A stretch of 64,000 nt of DNA from Bacillus sp. CH30_1T (GCF_008364765.1 NZ_VTUY01000002.1:312501-376500); one strand, 5' to 3'. Counted from the first letter of the stretch, positions 1-8,775 are shown. Numbers and translations: made by a program. Notes: generated from the letters alone by a model not told the origin.

Positions 1-479
1 TCAGCGATTTTGCGGATTGGAGTTGAATGAGATAATGGCTCTCCTTCATACTCTTCACGAAGATCCGTGTGAGCGTCCATATGAATGATCGCAAGGTCCG
101 GGTATTTCTTAGCGACTGCTTTCATGACTGGCCATGAGACCAAGTGCTCTCCACCCATTCCAAATGGGATTTTCCCGTCTCCAAGAAGACCGTCGATATA
201 GTCTTCAATCATATCAATACTTCGCTGCGGGTTACCGAATGGCAATGGAATATCCCCGGCATCAAAGAATTTCACTTCTTCAAGCTCACGGTCTAAATAG
301 GCACTGTACTCTTCTAAACCGATCGATACCTCCCGAATACGGGCCGGGCCAAAACGGGAGCCCGGGCGGTAACTCACCGTCCAATCCATCGGCATACCGT
401 AAAGAACTACCTGGCTGTCTTCATAAGAAGGATGACTCTTAATAAACACATTACCTGAATAAGCCTCATCAAAACGCAT
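1..479 (-). CDS. speB: Agmatinase (partial, C-terminus outside window)
   Basis: N-terminal 159 residues of a ureohydrolase that converts agmatine to putrescine and urea in the cytoplasm. The visible part contains the family signature GMGGEHL and the metal-binding IHMDAHTDLR segment, which carries the catalytic Mn-binding aspartates and histidine. Upstream of these lie SYRPGSRFGPARIRE and DAGDIP, as in Bacillus SpeB. It follows speE on the same strand, which matches the B. subtilis speE-speB operon in which the putrescine made here is used by SpeE. The start ATG lies at 477-479 with a weak purine tract upstream. The gene is cut by the window start and nothing suggests it is broken. Confidence 0.95.
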   Translation of the reverse strand, partial: MRFDEAYSGNVFIKSHPSYEDSQVVLYGMPMDWTVSYRPGSRFGPARIREVSIGLEEYSAYLDRELEEVKFFDAGDIPLPFGNPQRSIDMIEDYIDGLLGDGKIPFGMGGEHLVSWPVMKAVAKKYPDLAIIHMDAHTDLREEYEGEPLSHSTPIRKIA

Positions 480-498
480 ACTTTTCAACCTCTCTTTT

Positions 499-600
499 TA
501 GAGGGACGGACCTCTAGGAGGTGCTTAACACCTTCTGAAGGTCCGTCCCTATCCAATTTGAACTATTTTCATTGAAATTTGAGGTCCGTCCCTCAAATTT
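499..600. repeat. Three short dyads of the ggtccgtccc family between speE and speB
   Basis: Three copies of a 10-bp core (ggtccgtccc or its complement) occur in about 100 bp. Two are centred in perfect dyads: 6-bp arms at 499-516 and 10-bp arms at 575-600. The third copy is near 538-551. The same core recurs at 1800-1827 and 18246-18257, with a variant at 44393. These are probably the dispersed intergenic palindromes common in Bacillaceae; between speE and speB they could act as an attenuating hairpin. Confidence 0.7.
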
Positions 601-603
601 TCT

Positions 604-1434
604 TTATTTCGTCAGGTCTTTAACGAATTTAGGAAGGGCGAATGCTGCTTTGTGCAGTTCTGGTGTGTAGTATTTTGTTTCGATTTCATGGAAACGGTCT
701 TCCGGCACTTCGATTGGGTCGTGCTTTTTCGAACCGATGGTGAAAGCCCATAATCCACTTGGGTATGTCGGGATATTCGCAGTGTACAGACGTGTAATCG
801 GGAAGATTTCCTTTACATCGCTTTGTACTTGGCGAATAAGATCTGCTTTGAACCAAGGATTATCACATTGAGCGACAAAGATCCCGTCTTCTTTCAGTGC
901 TTTCGAAATTCCTGCATAGAAACCTTTTGTGAATAGGTTTACTGCTGGACCGACAGGCTCAGTCGAGTCAACCATGATCACGTCATATTCATTCTCACTT
1001 TTCGCGATGTGCATGAAGCCATCGTCCACTTGTACGTCAACGCGCTCGTTTTCCAGTTCCCCAGCAATCTCCGGAAGATACTTCTTAGAATACTCGATTA
1101 CTTTTCCGTCGATTTCAACAAGTACCGCTTTCTTTACGCTTGGGTGCTTTAACACTTCACGGATTACGCCACCGTCTCCGCCACCGACAACTAATACTTT
1201 CTCAGGATTAGGGTGAGTGAATAAAGGCACGTGAGCTACCATTTCATGATATACGAACTCGTCTTTTTGGCTTGTCATCACCATTCCATCAAGGAATAGC
1301 ATGTTACCCCACTCTTCTGTCTCTGCCATTTCAAGATATTGAAAATCCGTTTGCTCTGTATGTAAAGTTTTCTTGATTTTCATCGTGATTCCGAAGTTTT
1401 CTGTTTGTTTTTCTGTGTACCAAAGTCCACTCAT
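604..1434 (-). CDS. speE: Spermidine synthase
   Basis: Transfers the aminopropyl group from decarboxylated S-adenosylmethionine to putrescine. The protein is 275 aa when started at [10 protein letters not shown] (ATG 1432-1434), the usual Bacillus length. A longer reading from 1509 adds 25 residues unlike the family and is rejected; a purine-rich GGAAGGGAAG precedes the chosen ATG. The Rossmann motif GGGDGG is at about 84-89, and [11 protein letters not shown], with the catalytic aspartate, is at about 155-165. speB follows after 124 bp on the same strand. A long leader with hairpins separates the gene from its likely promoter at 1664-1691. Confidence 0.96.
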   Translation of the reverse strand: MSGLWYTEKQTENFGITMKIKKTLHTEQTDFQYLEMAETEEWGNMLFLDGMVMTSQKDEFVYHEMVAHVPLFTHPNPEKVLVVGGGDGGVIREVLKHPSVKKAVLVEIDGKVIEYSKKYLPEIAGELENERVDVQVDDGFMHIAKSENEYDVIMVDSTEPVGPAVNLFTKGFYAGISKALKEDGIFVAQCDNPWFKADLIRQVQSDVKEIFPITRLYTANIPTYPSGLWAFTIGSKKHDPIEVPEDRFHEIETKYYTPELHKAAFALPKFVKDLTK

Positions 1435-1560
1435 TGTTTCAACTTCCCTTCCTGTTTTTTGTTGATTTTTCCACAATTTCCGTTCTTCGCTGTAAAAAAC
1501 ATATACCACTAGTTTGAGTTTTCACACGTTCATCTCAGGACAAAATAGATCACTCAGTTA

Positions 1561-1626
1561 AGCGAAAGCCTGTAATGACGGGCTTTACTCCTATTTATAA
1601 AAACGTCCGCAACAGACGTCATTTTT
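1561..1626 (-). promoter_or_regulatory. Hairpins in the speE leader
   Basis: Between the putative promoter and speE the minus-strand leader can fold two short hairpins. One is a stem around acgtc/gacgt followed by a short T-run (about 1604-1626). The other has aaagcc/ggcttt arms (about 1564-1587). They could attenuate speE or simply terminate background transcription. No known riboswitch consensus was recognised. Confidence 0.35.
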
Positions 1627-1663
1627 ATCCTTCCCTATCATGATAAATACAAACATGAGAAAA

Positions 1664-1691
1664 AGTATAGTGGAATCTAGCAAAATTTCAA
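1664..1691 (-). promoter_or_regulatory. Putative sigmaA promoter for speE-speB
   Basis: On the minus strand TTGAAA (1686-1691) and TATACT (1664-1669) are separated by 16 bp. This predicts a leader of about 225 nt before speE. Assignment is by consensus only. Confidence 0.45.
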
Positions 1692-1799
1692 GTGAAATTT
1701 TTTCTAAATCTTTGACGTTTAAAAACTCGTAAAACTTTTCATACTGATACTATACGCTAAACATAATATAGGATGTTTACTATTGTCTAAATACAAACC

Positions 1800-1827
1800 A
1801 AGGTCCGTCCCTAAACTTACGGACCTT
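1800..1827. repeat. Palindrome of the ggtccgtccc family in the pbpG leader
   Basis: Perfect 9-bp arms (aaggtccgt / acggacctt) around a 10-nt loop end directly before the pbpG ribosome-binding site (about 1828-1835). Folding in mRNA could affect initiation. It shares the core of the dyads at 499-600. Confidence 0.6.
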
Positions 1828-1850
1828 GGGAGGAGAAGGTGGGGAGAGGT

Positions 1851-3917
1851 ATGGAACTGATGGCACGAATGGAGAAAACAAAAAAGTATGCCAGAGTGGC
1901 AGTCGTTGCAGGTTTATTGGTTACGGTCTTGATTCTTGGTGGGCTGATCGGAGTTTTAACATACGCTAAAATCCAGGGACCCCCTCCGCTTGCCGTGCCT
2001 CAATCCACTTTGCTCTACGGTGAGGACGGTTCGGTTATAGGGGAAACGAATACAGGAGAGAAACGATATTGGGTGAGCCTGAAAGAAATCTCCCCTGCGC
2101 TCATTGAAGCGACCATCTCCATTGAAGACAAAAGCTTCTATCAGCACTATGGCTTCGATATCAAACGTATGGCGGGAGCAGCACTTGCCGACTTGAAAGC
2201 CATGGCAAAGGTGCAAGGAGCCAGTACCATTTCCCAGCAGTATGCTCGCAATCTATTTTTATCCCATGACAAGACATGGAAAAGAAAGATTTCAGAAGCC
2301 CTCTATACGATTCGGATCGAGATGAACTATTCGAAGAAAGAAATTCTGGAAGGCTATTTAAATACCATCTATTATGGACACGGAGCTTACGGAGTCCAGG
2401 CAGCGAGTCAATACTATTTTGGCAAGGATGCCAACCAATTGAGCGTAGCCGAAGCTTCAATGCTTGCCGGCATCCCGAAAGCACCGACGTACTATTCACC
2501 CGTCGCCAATATGGAGAATGCCAAGAAGCGCCAGGAACTGATCCTTAAGTCCATGACCGAGGACGGCTTCATTACAAAAGAACAACAGGCAGTTTCAAAG
2601 GCAGCTCCGATTACCATAACAGGCGAACATGCACACCAAAAGGCAAAAACGGCTCCGTATTTTCAAGACGTTGTGAAAAGCATTCTGCGCTCTGACTTAG
2701 GCATAGAAGAGCGGACTATTGAAATGGGCGGACTGAAGGTATACACCACCCTTCATCCCGACCATCAAAAAGTAGCAGAAAAAGTCGTGAAGGATCAAAT
2801 CCCTGATGAATCTGATATTCAACTGGGATTTGTATCAATGAACCCTAAAAATGGTTATGTAACAGCGCTTGTCGGTGGAAGAAGCTATGAGGAAAGCCCA
2901 TTTAATCGTGCGGTTCAGGCCATTCGTCAGCCGGGATCGACGATTAAACCGCTCCTGTACTATTCTGCCCTGGAGCAAGGTTTCACCCCATCAACGACGA
3001 TGAAAAGTGAGTTAACTTCATTCACATTTGATGATGGCAAAGCGAAATACACACCTCACAACTACAACAATAAATATGCAGGGGATGACATCACCCTTGC
3101 TCAGGCCATTGCTCTTTCCGATAATGTGTACGCAGTGAAAACCCACCTTTTCATTGGTCAGGATACCTTAACGAAAACAGCACAAGATACATTTGGATTA
3201 ACAACAAAGGTAAAAAAGTATCCTTCCTCTGCACTCGGTACTTCAGGGGCAAGAGTCATCGATATGGTCAACGCCTATAATATCTTCGCAAACGGAGGCT
3301 ATAAGGTAAAACCGGTATTCATTACACGTGTGGAAGACTGGTCCGGTAACGTCATTTACGAAAATAAATCTGAAAAAAAACAGATTTTGGACCCTGATCA
3401 GGCGTACGTCATGACACATATGCTGAGTGGTATATTTGATCCAAAGCTCAATGATTACTCCACGGTAACGGGGATCCAGATCCGGAAAGACGCCACCCGT
3501 CCCTATGCCGGAAAATCAGGTACCACTAACACAGATAACTGGATGATCGGCTACTCACCTCAGCTCACTGCAGGGGTGTGGACCGGATATGACAAAGAAA
3601 AAGAAATCTCCCTGGTCGACGATAAATATTTAGCCAAGAAACTCTGGGTGAATTTCATGGAGGAAGCGCTGAAGGATGAACCCGTTAAAAATTTCAAGCC
3701 AACGAAGGGTGTCGTCGGCGTAGCCGTGAACCCCCATAACGGGAAACTAGCCACAGAGGACTGTCCCGTGCAGCGCTTCACGTACTTTGTAAAAGGAACC
3801 GAACCTACAGAATACTGTCATGACCACCTGGGTGAAAATGAAGCTCCGAAAGAAAAGGCACCAACGAAAAAAGAAGAAAAGCCTTGGTATGAAAAAGTGA
3901 AGGATTGGATTTTTTAA
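1851..3917 (+). CDS. pbpG: Class A penicillin-binding protein, PBP2d-like
   Basis: Bifunctional peptidoglycan glycosyltransferase/transpeptidase. It has one membrane anchor near residues 15-40, then a GT51 domain with EDKSFYQHYG and GASTISQQ at about 95-140. The transpeptidase domain has the serine motif GSTIK, the SDN motif and KSGTTN. Length (about 690 aa) and position next to speE-speB match B. subtilis PbpG (YwhE), a sporulation-associated PBP. The reading frame is open from GTG 1839, but AGGAG is only 3 nt from that codon; ATG 1851 or 1860 fits the purine-rich stretch better, so the start is uncertain by a few residues. The C-terminal tail is Lys/Glu-rich. Confidence 0.93.
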   Translation: MELMARMEKTKKYARVAVVAGLLVTVLILGGLIGVLTYAKIQGPPPLAVPQSTLLYGEDGSVIGETNTGEKRYWVSLKEISPALIEATISIEDKSFYQHYGFDIKRMAGAALADLKAMAKVQGASTISQQYARNLFLSHDKTWKRKISEALYTIRIEMNYSKKEILEGYLNTIYYGHGAYGVQAASQYYFGKDANQLSVAEASMLAGIPKAPTYYSPVANMENAKKRQELILKSMTEDGFITKEQQAVSKAAPITITGEHAHQKAKTAPYFQDVVKSILRSDLGIEERTIEMGGLKVYTTLHPDHQKVAEKVVKDQIPDESDIQLGFVSMNPKNGYVTALVGGRSYEESPFNRAVQAIRQPGSTIKPLLYYSALEQGFTPSTTMKSELTSFTFDDGKAKYTPHNYNNKYAGDDITLAQAIALSDNVYAVKTHLFIGQDTLTKTAQDTFGLTTKVKKYPSSALGTSGARVIDMVNAYNIFANGGYKVKPVFITRVEDWSGNVIYENKSEKKQILDPDQAYVMTHMLSGIFDPKLNDYSTVTGIQIRKDATRPYAGKSGTTNTDNWMIGYSPQLTAGVWTGYDKEKEISLVDDKYLAKKLWVNFMEEALKDEPVKNFKPTKGVVGVAVNPHNGKLATEDCPVQRFTYFVKGTEPTEYCHDHLGENEAPKEKAPTKKEEKPWYEKVKDWIF

Positions 3918-3960
3918 CCGAAAAGCGGAAGGGCTTTGCCCAGAGGCGACAAGCATAAGG

Positions 3961-3992
3961 CGAACCTGCCGAAAAGGCGGGTTTTTGCCTTT
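3961..3992 (+). terminator. Terminator downstream of pbpG
   Basis: Stem aacctgcc/ggcgggtt with a 4-nt loop followed by a T-rich run, 44 bp after the pbpG stop. Confidence 0.6.
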
Positions 3993-4098
3993 TTGGCAAG
4001 TTTGACTTATGACCTCGAGCCCCAAGCCCCTGGAGCTGGACATATCGAAAAGCGGAGGCAGGTTGGGCAGTCAGAAAAGTCGGTGGTCACAATTTGGC

Positions 4099-4218
4099 GC
4101 AACAAAGTTCAATAGTGGCACAAGTTATTTCGAAAATGCCGCAAGTTTAGCCGATTGTACCGCAACAAACCTAAAAAGCACCGCAAGTTTGTCCAAAAAT
4201 GCCGCAACAAACCCACAT
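4099..4218 (+). repeat. Degenerate tandem array, 21-bp period
   Basis: Units carrying gcaac or gcaag (one as acaag) begin at 4099, 4120, 4141, 4162, 4183 and 4204, exactly 21 bp apart, alternating between a gcaacaaa-like and a gcaagttt-like version. Because 21 is divisible by 3, an open frame (4009-4239) runs through it as six 7-residue units. That frame lacks a clear ribosome-binding site and is not called as a gene. The rest of the 3918-4413 gap holds the pbpG terminator, an AAAAGCGG-type intergenic repeat and the terminator at 4255-4290. Confidence 0.7.
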
Positions 4219-4254
4219 CGCGCCCCCAAATCAGGCTAAATATCTATAAAAACG

Positions 4255-4290
4255 AAAAACCACGGGTTTGTGCGAACCCGTGGTTTTTCA
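4255..4290. terminator. Bidirectional terminator between pbpG and ywhD
   Basis: A 9-bp GC-rich stem (ccacgggtt / aacccgtgg) flanked by A-run and T-run, suited to the convergent pbpG and ywhD transcripts. Confidence 0.8.
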
Positions 4291-4413
4291 TGTCCTAGTT
4301 TATGTGCAAACTGTGATTTAAGTGTACTTTTTTTCAAGCATAAGGGCAAGATGTGAACGACATATTCAAAAAAATGTCATAGTTTGTTCACAAAAGAAGT
4401 TTTTTCTAGGATT

Positions 4414-4917
4414 TTAAACTTTTAACGCTTCCTTTAATTCATCTTTTGAGCGTTCCCACATACCCTCATCATGATTCTTCAGGAAGTCCGTGAGAATCCC
4501 TTTCGACTTGTCGTCCAGTTGATCGAGGACGATTTTACGTTTAATCGATTTATCCATATTATTTACATGCTCCGGCATGGACTTATATCCTCTGCGCTTC
4601 TCACGGTTCACGACCATTTCACATGCCGTCACACCTGCATAGTACGGTCCATTTTCCATACGGTCGATGGTCACCCAGATCAACCAGTAAGGTTTACCGC
4701 CTGCTGAATCCTCACGATTATTCGTGAATTTAATCCCTTTTTCGATCGGGCTCCTCGCATGCATAGCTCCGATTTCAATCGTCGCTTCCCCTTCTTCGAC
4801 ATCAATCATCACTGGGGAAACATTATCAAGACTTAATGAGCCTACACCATAGCCTCCGTGGCCGTCAGTAGGATCACTTTTGATGATGTTGAACCCGATG
4901 TTCTTTTTCTTTTCCAT
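4414..4917 (-). CDS. ywhD: YwhD family protein, function unknown
   Basis: A 167-aa soluble protein recognised as YwhD from its sequence (MEKKKNIGFNIIK start, a glycine-rich GHGGYGVGSLSLDN near residue 20) and from its place beside ywhC and pbpG as in B. subtilis. No signal peptide or membrane segment is visible. The C-terminus is helical and charged. It probably forms a unit with ywhC, whose stop lies 28 bp downstream of where ywhD begins. No biochemical role is known to me. Confidence 0.85.
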   Translation of the reverse strand: MEKKKNIGFNIIKSDPTDGHGGYGVGSLSLDNVSPVMIDVEEGEATIEIGAMHARSPIEKGIKFTNNREDSAGGKPYWLIWVTIDRMENGPYYAGVTACEMVVNREKRRGYKSMPEHVNNMDKSIKRKIVLDQLDDKSKGILTDFLKNHDEGMWERSKDELKEALKV

Positions 4918-4945
4918 GTATCTTCACTCCTTGTCGTTGACATTC

Positions 4946-5632
4946 TTAGCTAAAGACTGAAAAAACAGTTGTAAATATCGCACTGAAAGCCTGGTTTGTT
5001 GCTGTCATCCCACCTTGTAACAACGGCCAGATCGTATACTCATCAAGCGGTGTAATCACGATGATCAGAAATAATACGACTCCATACTGCTCATACTGAG
5101 TCAGTTTTGCCCTGATATGATTCGGAGACAGGTCCTCTATGATCCGGTACCCATCCAGCGGAGGGAACGGCAGCAGATTAAATACAAATAACAACACATT
5201 CAGATACACAATCATCTGCAAGAGATCGATGACAAAGGGAGGAACCCCGACTCCACCAGTCACTCCTACAAAAAAATAAAAAAATCCAAATGCAATGAAT
5301 GCAAGTAAGAAATTACTCAGCGGTCCTGCCACTGAAACTAATACCCCTGCCAAACGGGGATTTTTAAATCGGGATCTCATGACCGGTACAGGACGCGCCC
5401 AGCCAAACCCCGCAATTAAAATCAAAATGGTTCCCAGGGGATCCAGATGTTGAATCGGATTTAACGTGAGCCTTCCCTGATCCTTCGCTGTCGTGTCACC
5501 AAATTTGTACGCAACAAATGCATGGGCAAACTCATGAACCGTAAAAGCCATGACCAGGGCAATCACCACAAACGGAAGCTCTTCCAACCGAAAGACGGAA
5601 ATGGACTCAAAAAGAGAGCTAAATGTATCCAA
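4946..5632 (-). CDS. ywhC: Site-2 protease family membrane metalloprotease (M50)
   Basis: A 228-aa polytopic membrane protein of the zinc-dependent rhomboid-unrelated S2P family. The catalytic HEFAH (HExxH) lies at about residues 34-38 in the first transmembrane helix. The second metal-ligand region, FNLLPFPPLDGYRI with the conserved PLDG, is at about 157-170. Four to five further hydrophobic stretches are visible. The family cleaves substrates within the membrane; the substrate here is unknown. Matches B. subtilis YwhC in length and context. Confidence 0.9.
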   Translation of the reverse strand: MDTFSSLFESISVFRLEELPFVVIALVMAFTVHEFAHAFVAYKFGDTTAKDQGRLTLNPIQHLDPLGTILILIAGFGWARPVPVMRSRFKNPRLAGVLVSVAGPLSNFLLAFIAFGFFYFFVGVTGGVGVPPFVIDLLQMIVYLNVLLFVFNLLPFPPLDGYRIIEDLSPNHIRAKLTQYEQYGVVLFLIIVITPLDEYTIWPLLQGGMTATNQAFSAIFTTVFSVFS

Positions 5633-5843
5633 AGTATGTACTCCTTTAAAAAAATGATTTACTTTCTTATTCCATAGTATACAGAAAAATTCCTGCCTTC
5701 ATGACCACTCTAAAGAACAATTCCAATTTCCCACCATAAGAGACTTGCTCTCACATCCCCTACCCTTTACATTTAAAAGGTGGGCTAAAACGATCATGCC
5801 TACCACAGATTGTACCAAATCCAAATGCAAGGAGCGAACCATA

Positions 5844-6029
5844 ATGCCTTATATCACCGTAAAAATGCTCGAAGGCCGATCAGAAGAACAGAAACGCGCC
5901 CTCGTCGAAAAAGTAACCGAAGCCGTAAGTGAAACAACCGGGGCACCTGAAGAAAAAATAGTTGTCTTCATTGAAGAAATGACGAAAGGTCACTATGCAG
6001 TCGGCGGTAAGAGACTCAGTGATCAATAA
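5844..6029 (+). CDS. ywhB: 2-hydroxymuconate (4-oxalocrotonate) tautomerase family protein
   Basis: A 61-aa protein of the tautomerase superfamily, with catalytic Pro1 exposed after Met removal (MPYITVKMLEGR). The family forms oligomers that use Pro1 as general base to interconvert enol and keto acids. The frame is open from 5745, but the conserved N-terminus fixes ATG 5844, preceded by AAGGAG. Length and sequence match B. subtilis YwhB. The physiological substrate in Bacillus is not known. Confidence 0.92.
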   Translation: MPYITVKMLEGRSEEQKRALVEKVTEAVSETTGAPEEKIVVFIEEMTKGHYAVGGKRLSDQ

Positions 6030-6102
6030 GAATTAAGGACAATAAGCCTGCCATCAGACCGATCGCAGGCTCCAATCGTATCCTATACGAAGGAGCACTC
6101 AT

Positions 6103-6292
6103 ATGAAATTCTTCAAACCCATGTCCCCTAATGAAAAGACCAACTGGAACAAAAGTGCCGTACTGGGATTCTATACATATATGGGTTTACTCCGCGTTAA
6201 TTATATATCTTCATTGTATTAGGCAGAGGTACCTCTTTTCCTCAGCTCTCATCTTCTTTACCGGACTGATCATCACATTCGGCTATTACTGA
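6103..6292 (+). pseudogene. Small membrane protein gene with a frameshift
   Basis: AAGGAG and ATG 6103 open a frame that stops at 6220-6222 after 39 codons (MKFFKPMSPNEKTNW start). A hydrophobic segment (YLFSSALIFFTG..) continues in another frame to a stop at 6290-6292. Joined, they would give a basic N-terminus and one or two membrane helices, about 60 aa. The simplest reading is one indel near 6195-6225 in a small membrane-protein gene; a sequencing error would look the same. Confidence 0.5.
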
Positions 6293-6365
6293 AATGTAAA
6301 AAAGGGGTAAATTCTCACCTTGATGAATACGATATACCAAACCCATATGGAAAGGATGAAGTGAA

Positions 6366-6554
6366 ATGGACATAAATACCGGTGATTTACTCTACCAATT
6401 GTTCATGATGGCTTTCCTGGTAGCCATTGTGGTGTTCGCTTTCATGGTGGCAAAAGGGGTTCGAAATCGAAAGGTCCAGCAGCGGAAATATGATAAACAA
6501 ATCGAAGAAAAGCTTGATCAGATTATAGAAAAAATGGATCAAACACCTAAATAA
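6366..6554 (+). CDS. Small membrane protein, DUF4083-like
   Basis: A 62-aa protein with an N-terminal transmembrane helix (about residues 10-30) and a charged C-terminal amphipathic helix (KQIEEKLDQIIEKMDQ) that looks like a coiled coil. This layout matches the DUF4083 family of Firmicutes small membrane proteins of unknown function. A good terminator follows directly. It lies with the broken gene at 6103 and may form a transcript with it. Confidence 0.75.
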   Translation: MDINTGDLLYQLFMMAFLVAIVVFAFMVAKGVRNRKVQQRKYDKQIEEKLDQIIEKMDQTPK

Positions 6555-6561
6555 AGTGAGG

Positions 6562-6597
6562 AAAATCGTTACGCTCATGAGTGACGATTTTTTTTGC
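6562..6597 (+). terminator. Terminator after the DUF4083-like gene
   Basis: Stem aaatcgt-ac / gt-acgattt followed by an 8-T run, starting 8 bp after the stop codon. Confidence 0.75.
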
Positions 6598-6602
6598 ATT
6601 TA

Positions 6603-6638
6603 AAAGGGGATCACCCATTTCGAGTGATCCCCCCTTTC
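6603..6638. terminator. Terminator for ywgA (minus strand) or bidirectional
   Basis: Nine-bp stem ggggatcac / gtgatcccc with A-run and T-run on its two sides, 16 bp past the ywgA stop on the minus strand. Confidence 0.7.
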
Positions 6639-6653
6639 ATATTAAAACGTCCA

Positions 6654-7163
6654 TTACTGGACGATTTTTTTCATCTTTAATCCTTCGATGTATGCAAAGG
6701 CTTCGTCGATTTCTTCTTCTGTATATTTCTGCTTGCTCTTTAGTGTGAATACTTTCTCCACGACTTCATCTTTTGGAAGGCTATCAAAATATAAGACTGT
6801 CGAAACAAGTTCAAGAAAGCGTGCTGATTGAACGTTCATATCCGTCAGGCAATCTTCTAAACAGGGCATCTCTTTCTCATAAATCTGCAGGAAGTCTTCC
6901 CCTTCTTTGGTGACAGTGTACCGATATTGGTAATATCCACCCTTTTTCTCCTTCACCTCGGAGATGAATCCCATATTGCAGAGTTCTTCAACCCTTAGTG
7001 TAAGCTCTTCCGAGTATGGTCCATAAAAATGGAACTGAAATTTTTCCTGAAACGGGAATTCAAGCTTCTTCGCGATGAAGATCATCTTCTGAAGCTTTTT
7101 TCTTCCCACCACTTCACCCGAGGCTAAGAAGGCACTCATTAGTTTTGCATGATCTTTCAACAA
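6654..7163 (-). CDS. ywgA: YwgA family protein
   Basis: A 169-aa soluble protein matching B. subtilis YwgA in length and in position next to ywfO. The N-terminal region (MLKDHAKLMSAFLASGE..GRKKLQKMIF) and the FHFYGPYSEEL segment resemble the winged-helix-like fold of antitoxin SocA/Panacea-type proteins, but that link is only an impression. No active site is obvious. ywfO lies 58 bp upstream on the same strand, so the two are probably co-transcribed. Confidence 0.85.
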   Translation of the reverse strand: MLKDHAKLMSAFLASGEVVGRKKLQKMIFIAKKLEFPFQEKFQFHFYGPYSEELTLRVEELCNMGFISEVKEKKGGYYQYRYTVTKEGEDFLQIYEKEMPCLEDCLTDMNVQSARFLELVSTVLYFDSLPKDEVVEKVFTLKSKQKYTEEEIDEAFAYIEGLKMKKIVQ

Positions 7164-7221
7164 TGTACGTCATCTCCTACTCCTAGTATTGCGTTTGTAG
7201 ATCCCCATTGTGTCGTGTCGT

Positions 7222-8523
7222 CTATGTTAGTTCTAGAATCGTACGTATTTGTCTTTTTATATTTTTCTTCGTTGATTCGTCATATAGTAAATCCACAGGA
7301 TAATATAGTTTATGATCGGTTCGGCGTTTTCCGGAAATAGAATCGACGATGTCCGACTGCCTCGATAACTCGCGCAGCTCATCATTCCTCATTAACAGAT
7401 GAATCGGAAGTCGTTCCTCTTCCTCGCCTGGTCTGTAGAAATCGTATGGAAGGTCTGAAGATGAGTCCACCACTAAATAATAGTCAGGGTCGATCCCCGC
7501 TTTTTTAAACAGAACTTCAAGCTCACTGTGCTTCTTATATTCCTTCGCTGGATCAAATTCTACGTACTTAAATAAATTACGGTTCATGAACCGCTCACAT
7601 AAATCCCGTAAAATCGGATCCTCTTCTTCCTGCCAGATTTGAAAATAATACATAATGACCGCTTCATCCAGCTTTAAATAATCCTCTAGTGAAACCTCTC
7701 CTTCAAACAGGGAGTAAAAATGGATCGGGCTTTGCTTAAAGGAATAATACTCTTCATGAAGCTCCTTCGCCCTATGTAGAATCTTCGTTAAAATCACTTC
7801 TGCACTCCGGGTGACCGGATGAAAATAAACCTGCCAGTACATCTGATAACGGCTCATAATATAATCTTCCACTGCATGCATTCCGCTCTGTTTAATTACT
7901 ACTTGGTCCTCACGGGGTCTCATCACACGAAGAATGCGCTCCATATCGAAGTGACCGTAGCTGACTCCTGTAAAATAAGCATCACGCTGCAAATAATCCA
8001 TTCGGTCCGCATCAATCTGGCTTGAAATCAGACTGACAACCAGCTTGTTCTTATACGTCTTCGCTATCACTTCCGCTACATGCTTCGGAAAATCAGGTCC
8101 TACTTTCGCTAGAACTTCATTCACCTCTGTATCCCCTAAGATGATGGCTTGAGTGAAGTGCTCGTGATCCAGGTGAAACACTTTTTCAAAAGAATGGGAA
8201 AACGGTCCATGCCCCAGATCGTGTAATAACGCAGCGCAAAGCGACAATAATCGCTCATCCTGATTCCACTCCGGTCTACCTGCGAAGACATCGTCCACGA
8301 TTCGGCGGATGATCTCATACACGCCAAGAGAATGATTGAACCGGCTATGCTCGGCACCATGAAAGGTCAGGTAAGTGGTTCCCAGCTGCCTGATCCTGCG
8401 AAGGCGTTGAAACTCTTTCGTTCCAATCAAATCCCAAATCACGCGATCCCTTACATGAACATACCGATGAACAGGGTCTTTAAATACTTTTTCTTCATGT
8501 AATTTCTGCTTGGCATACTCCAT
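7222..8523 (-). CDS. ywfO: HD-domain phosphohydrolase YwfO
   Basis: A 433-aa cytoplasmic protein of the HD superfamily related to dGTP triphosphohydrolases. Metal-binding residues are visible as H in FHGAEHSRFNHSLGV (about 55-66), HD in LLHDLGHGPFSH (about 94-106), and a later SSQIDADRMDYL aspartate (about 165-180). Proteins of this type hydrolyse nucleoside triphosphates. Length and neighbours (ywgA downstream) match B. subtilis YwfO. The start ATG opens MEYAKQKLHEEKVFKDPVH as in homologues. Confidence 0.9.
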   Translation of the reverse strand: MEYAKQKLHEEKVFKDPVHRYVHVRDRVIWDLIGTKEFQRLRRIRQLGTTYLTFHGAEHSRFNHSLGVYEIIRRIVDDVFAGRPEWNQDERLLSLCAALLHDLGHGPFSHSFEKVFHLDHEHFTQAIILGDTEVNEVLAKVGPDFPKHVAEVIAKTYKNKLVVSLISSQIDADRMDYLQRDAYFTGVSYGHFDMERILRVMRPREDQVVIKQSGMHAVEDYIMSRYQMYWQVYFHPVTRSAEVILTKILHRAKELHEEYYSFKQSPIHFYSLFEGEVSLEDYLKLDEAVIMYYFQIWQEEEDPILRDLCERFMNRNLFKYVEFDPAKEYKKHSELEVLFKKAGIDPDYYLVVDSSSDLPYDFYRPGEEEERLPIHLLMRNDELRELSRQSDIVDSISGKRRTDHKLYYPVDLLYDESTKKNIKRQIRTILELT

Positions 8524-8775
8524 CTTCTACCCTCTTCCTAAACTAGCATATTTCTATTATAGCGACTTTTATCCTGGCATTCATCTCGAATTTTGTCGAA
8601 CAAAATAGGTAATTGGCTTCTGAATGATCCGCGGCAAGCGTTCCGTTTCCTTCAAGAAAATTTCAGCTTTTGGGCACTCTTGACAATAATCTACGCATTC
8701 CCTACTTATTCTCTACCCTCTAACTAGTTTCCTTTTCCAAGAAGAACCAAACCTATAATTTTTTGTTCAGCAGAA

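Noticed and set aside
4099-4218. Possible CRISPR array
   Set aside because: Continuous degenerate 21-bp units without repeat-spacer structure.
4009-4239. 76-aa open frame through the 21-bp repeats
   Set aside because: No ribosome-binding site, low-complexity 7-residue units, and the openness follows from a period divisible by three.
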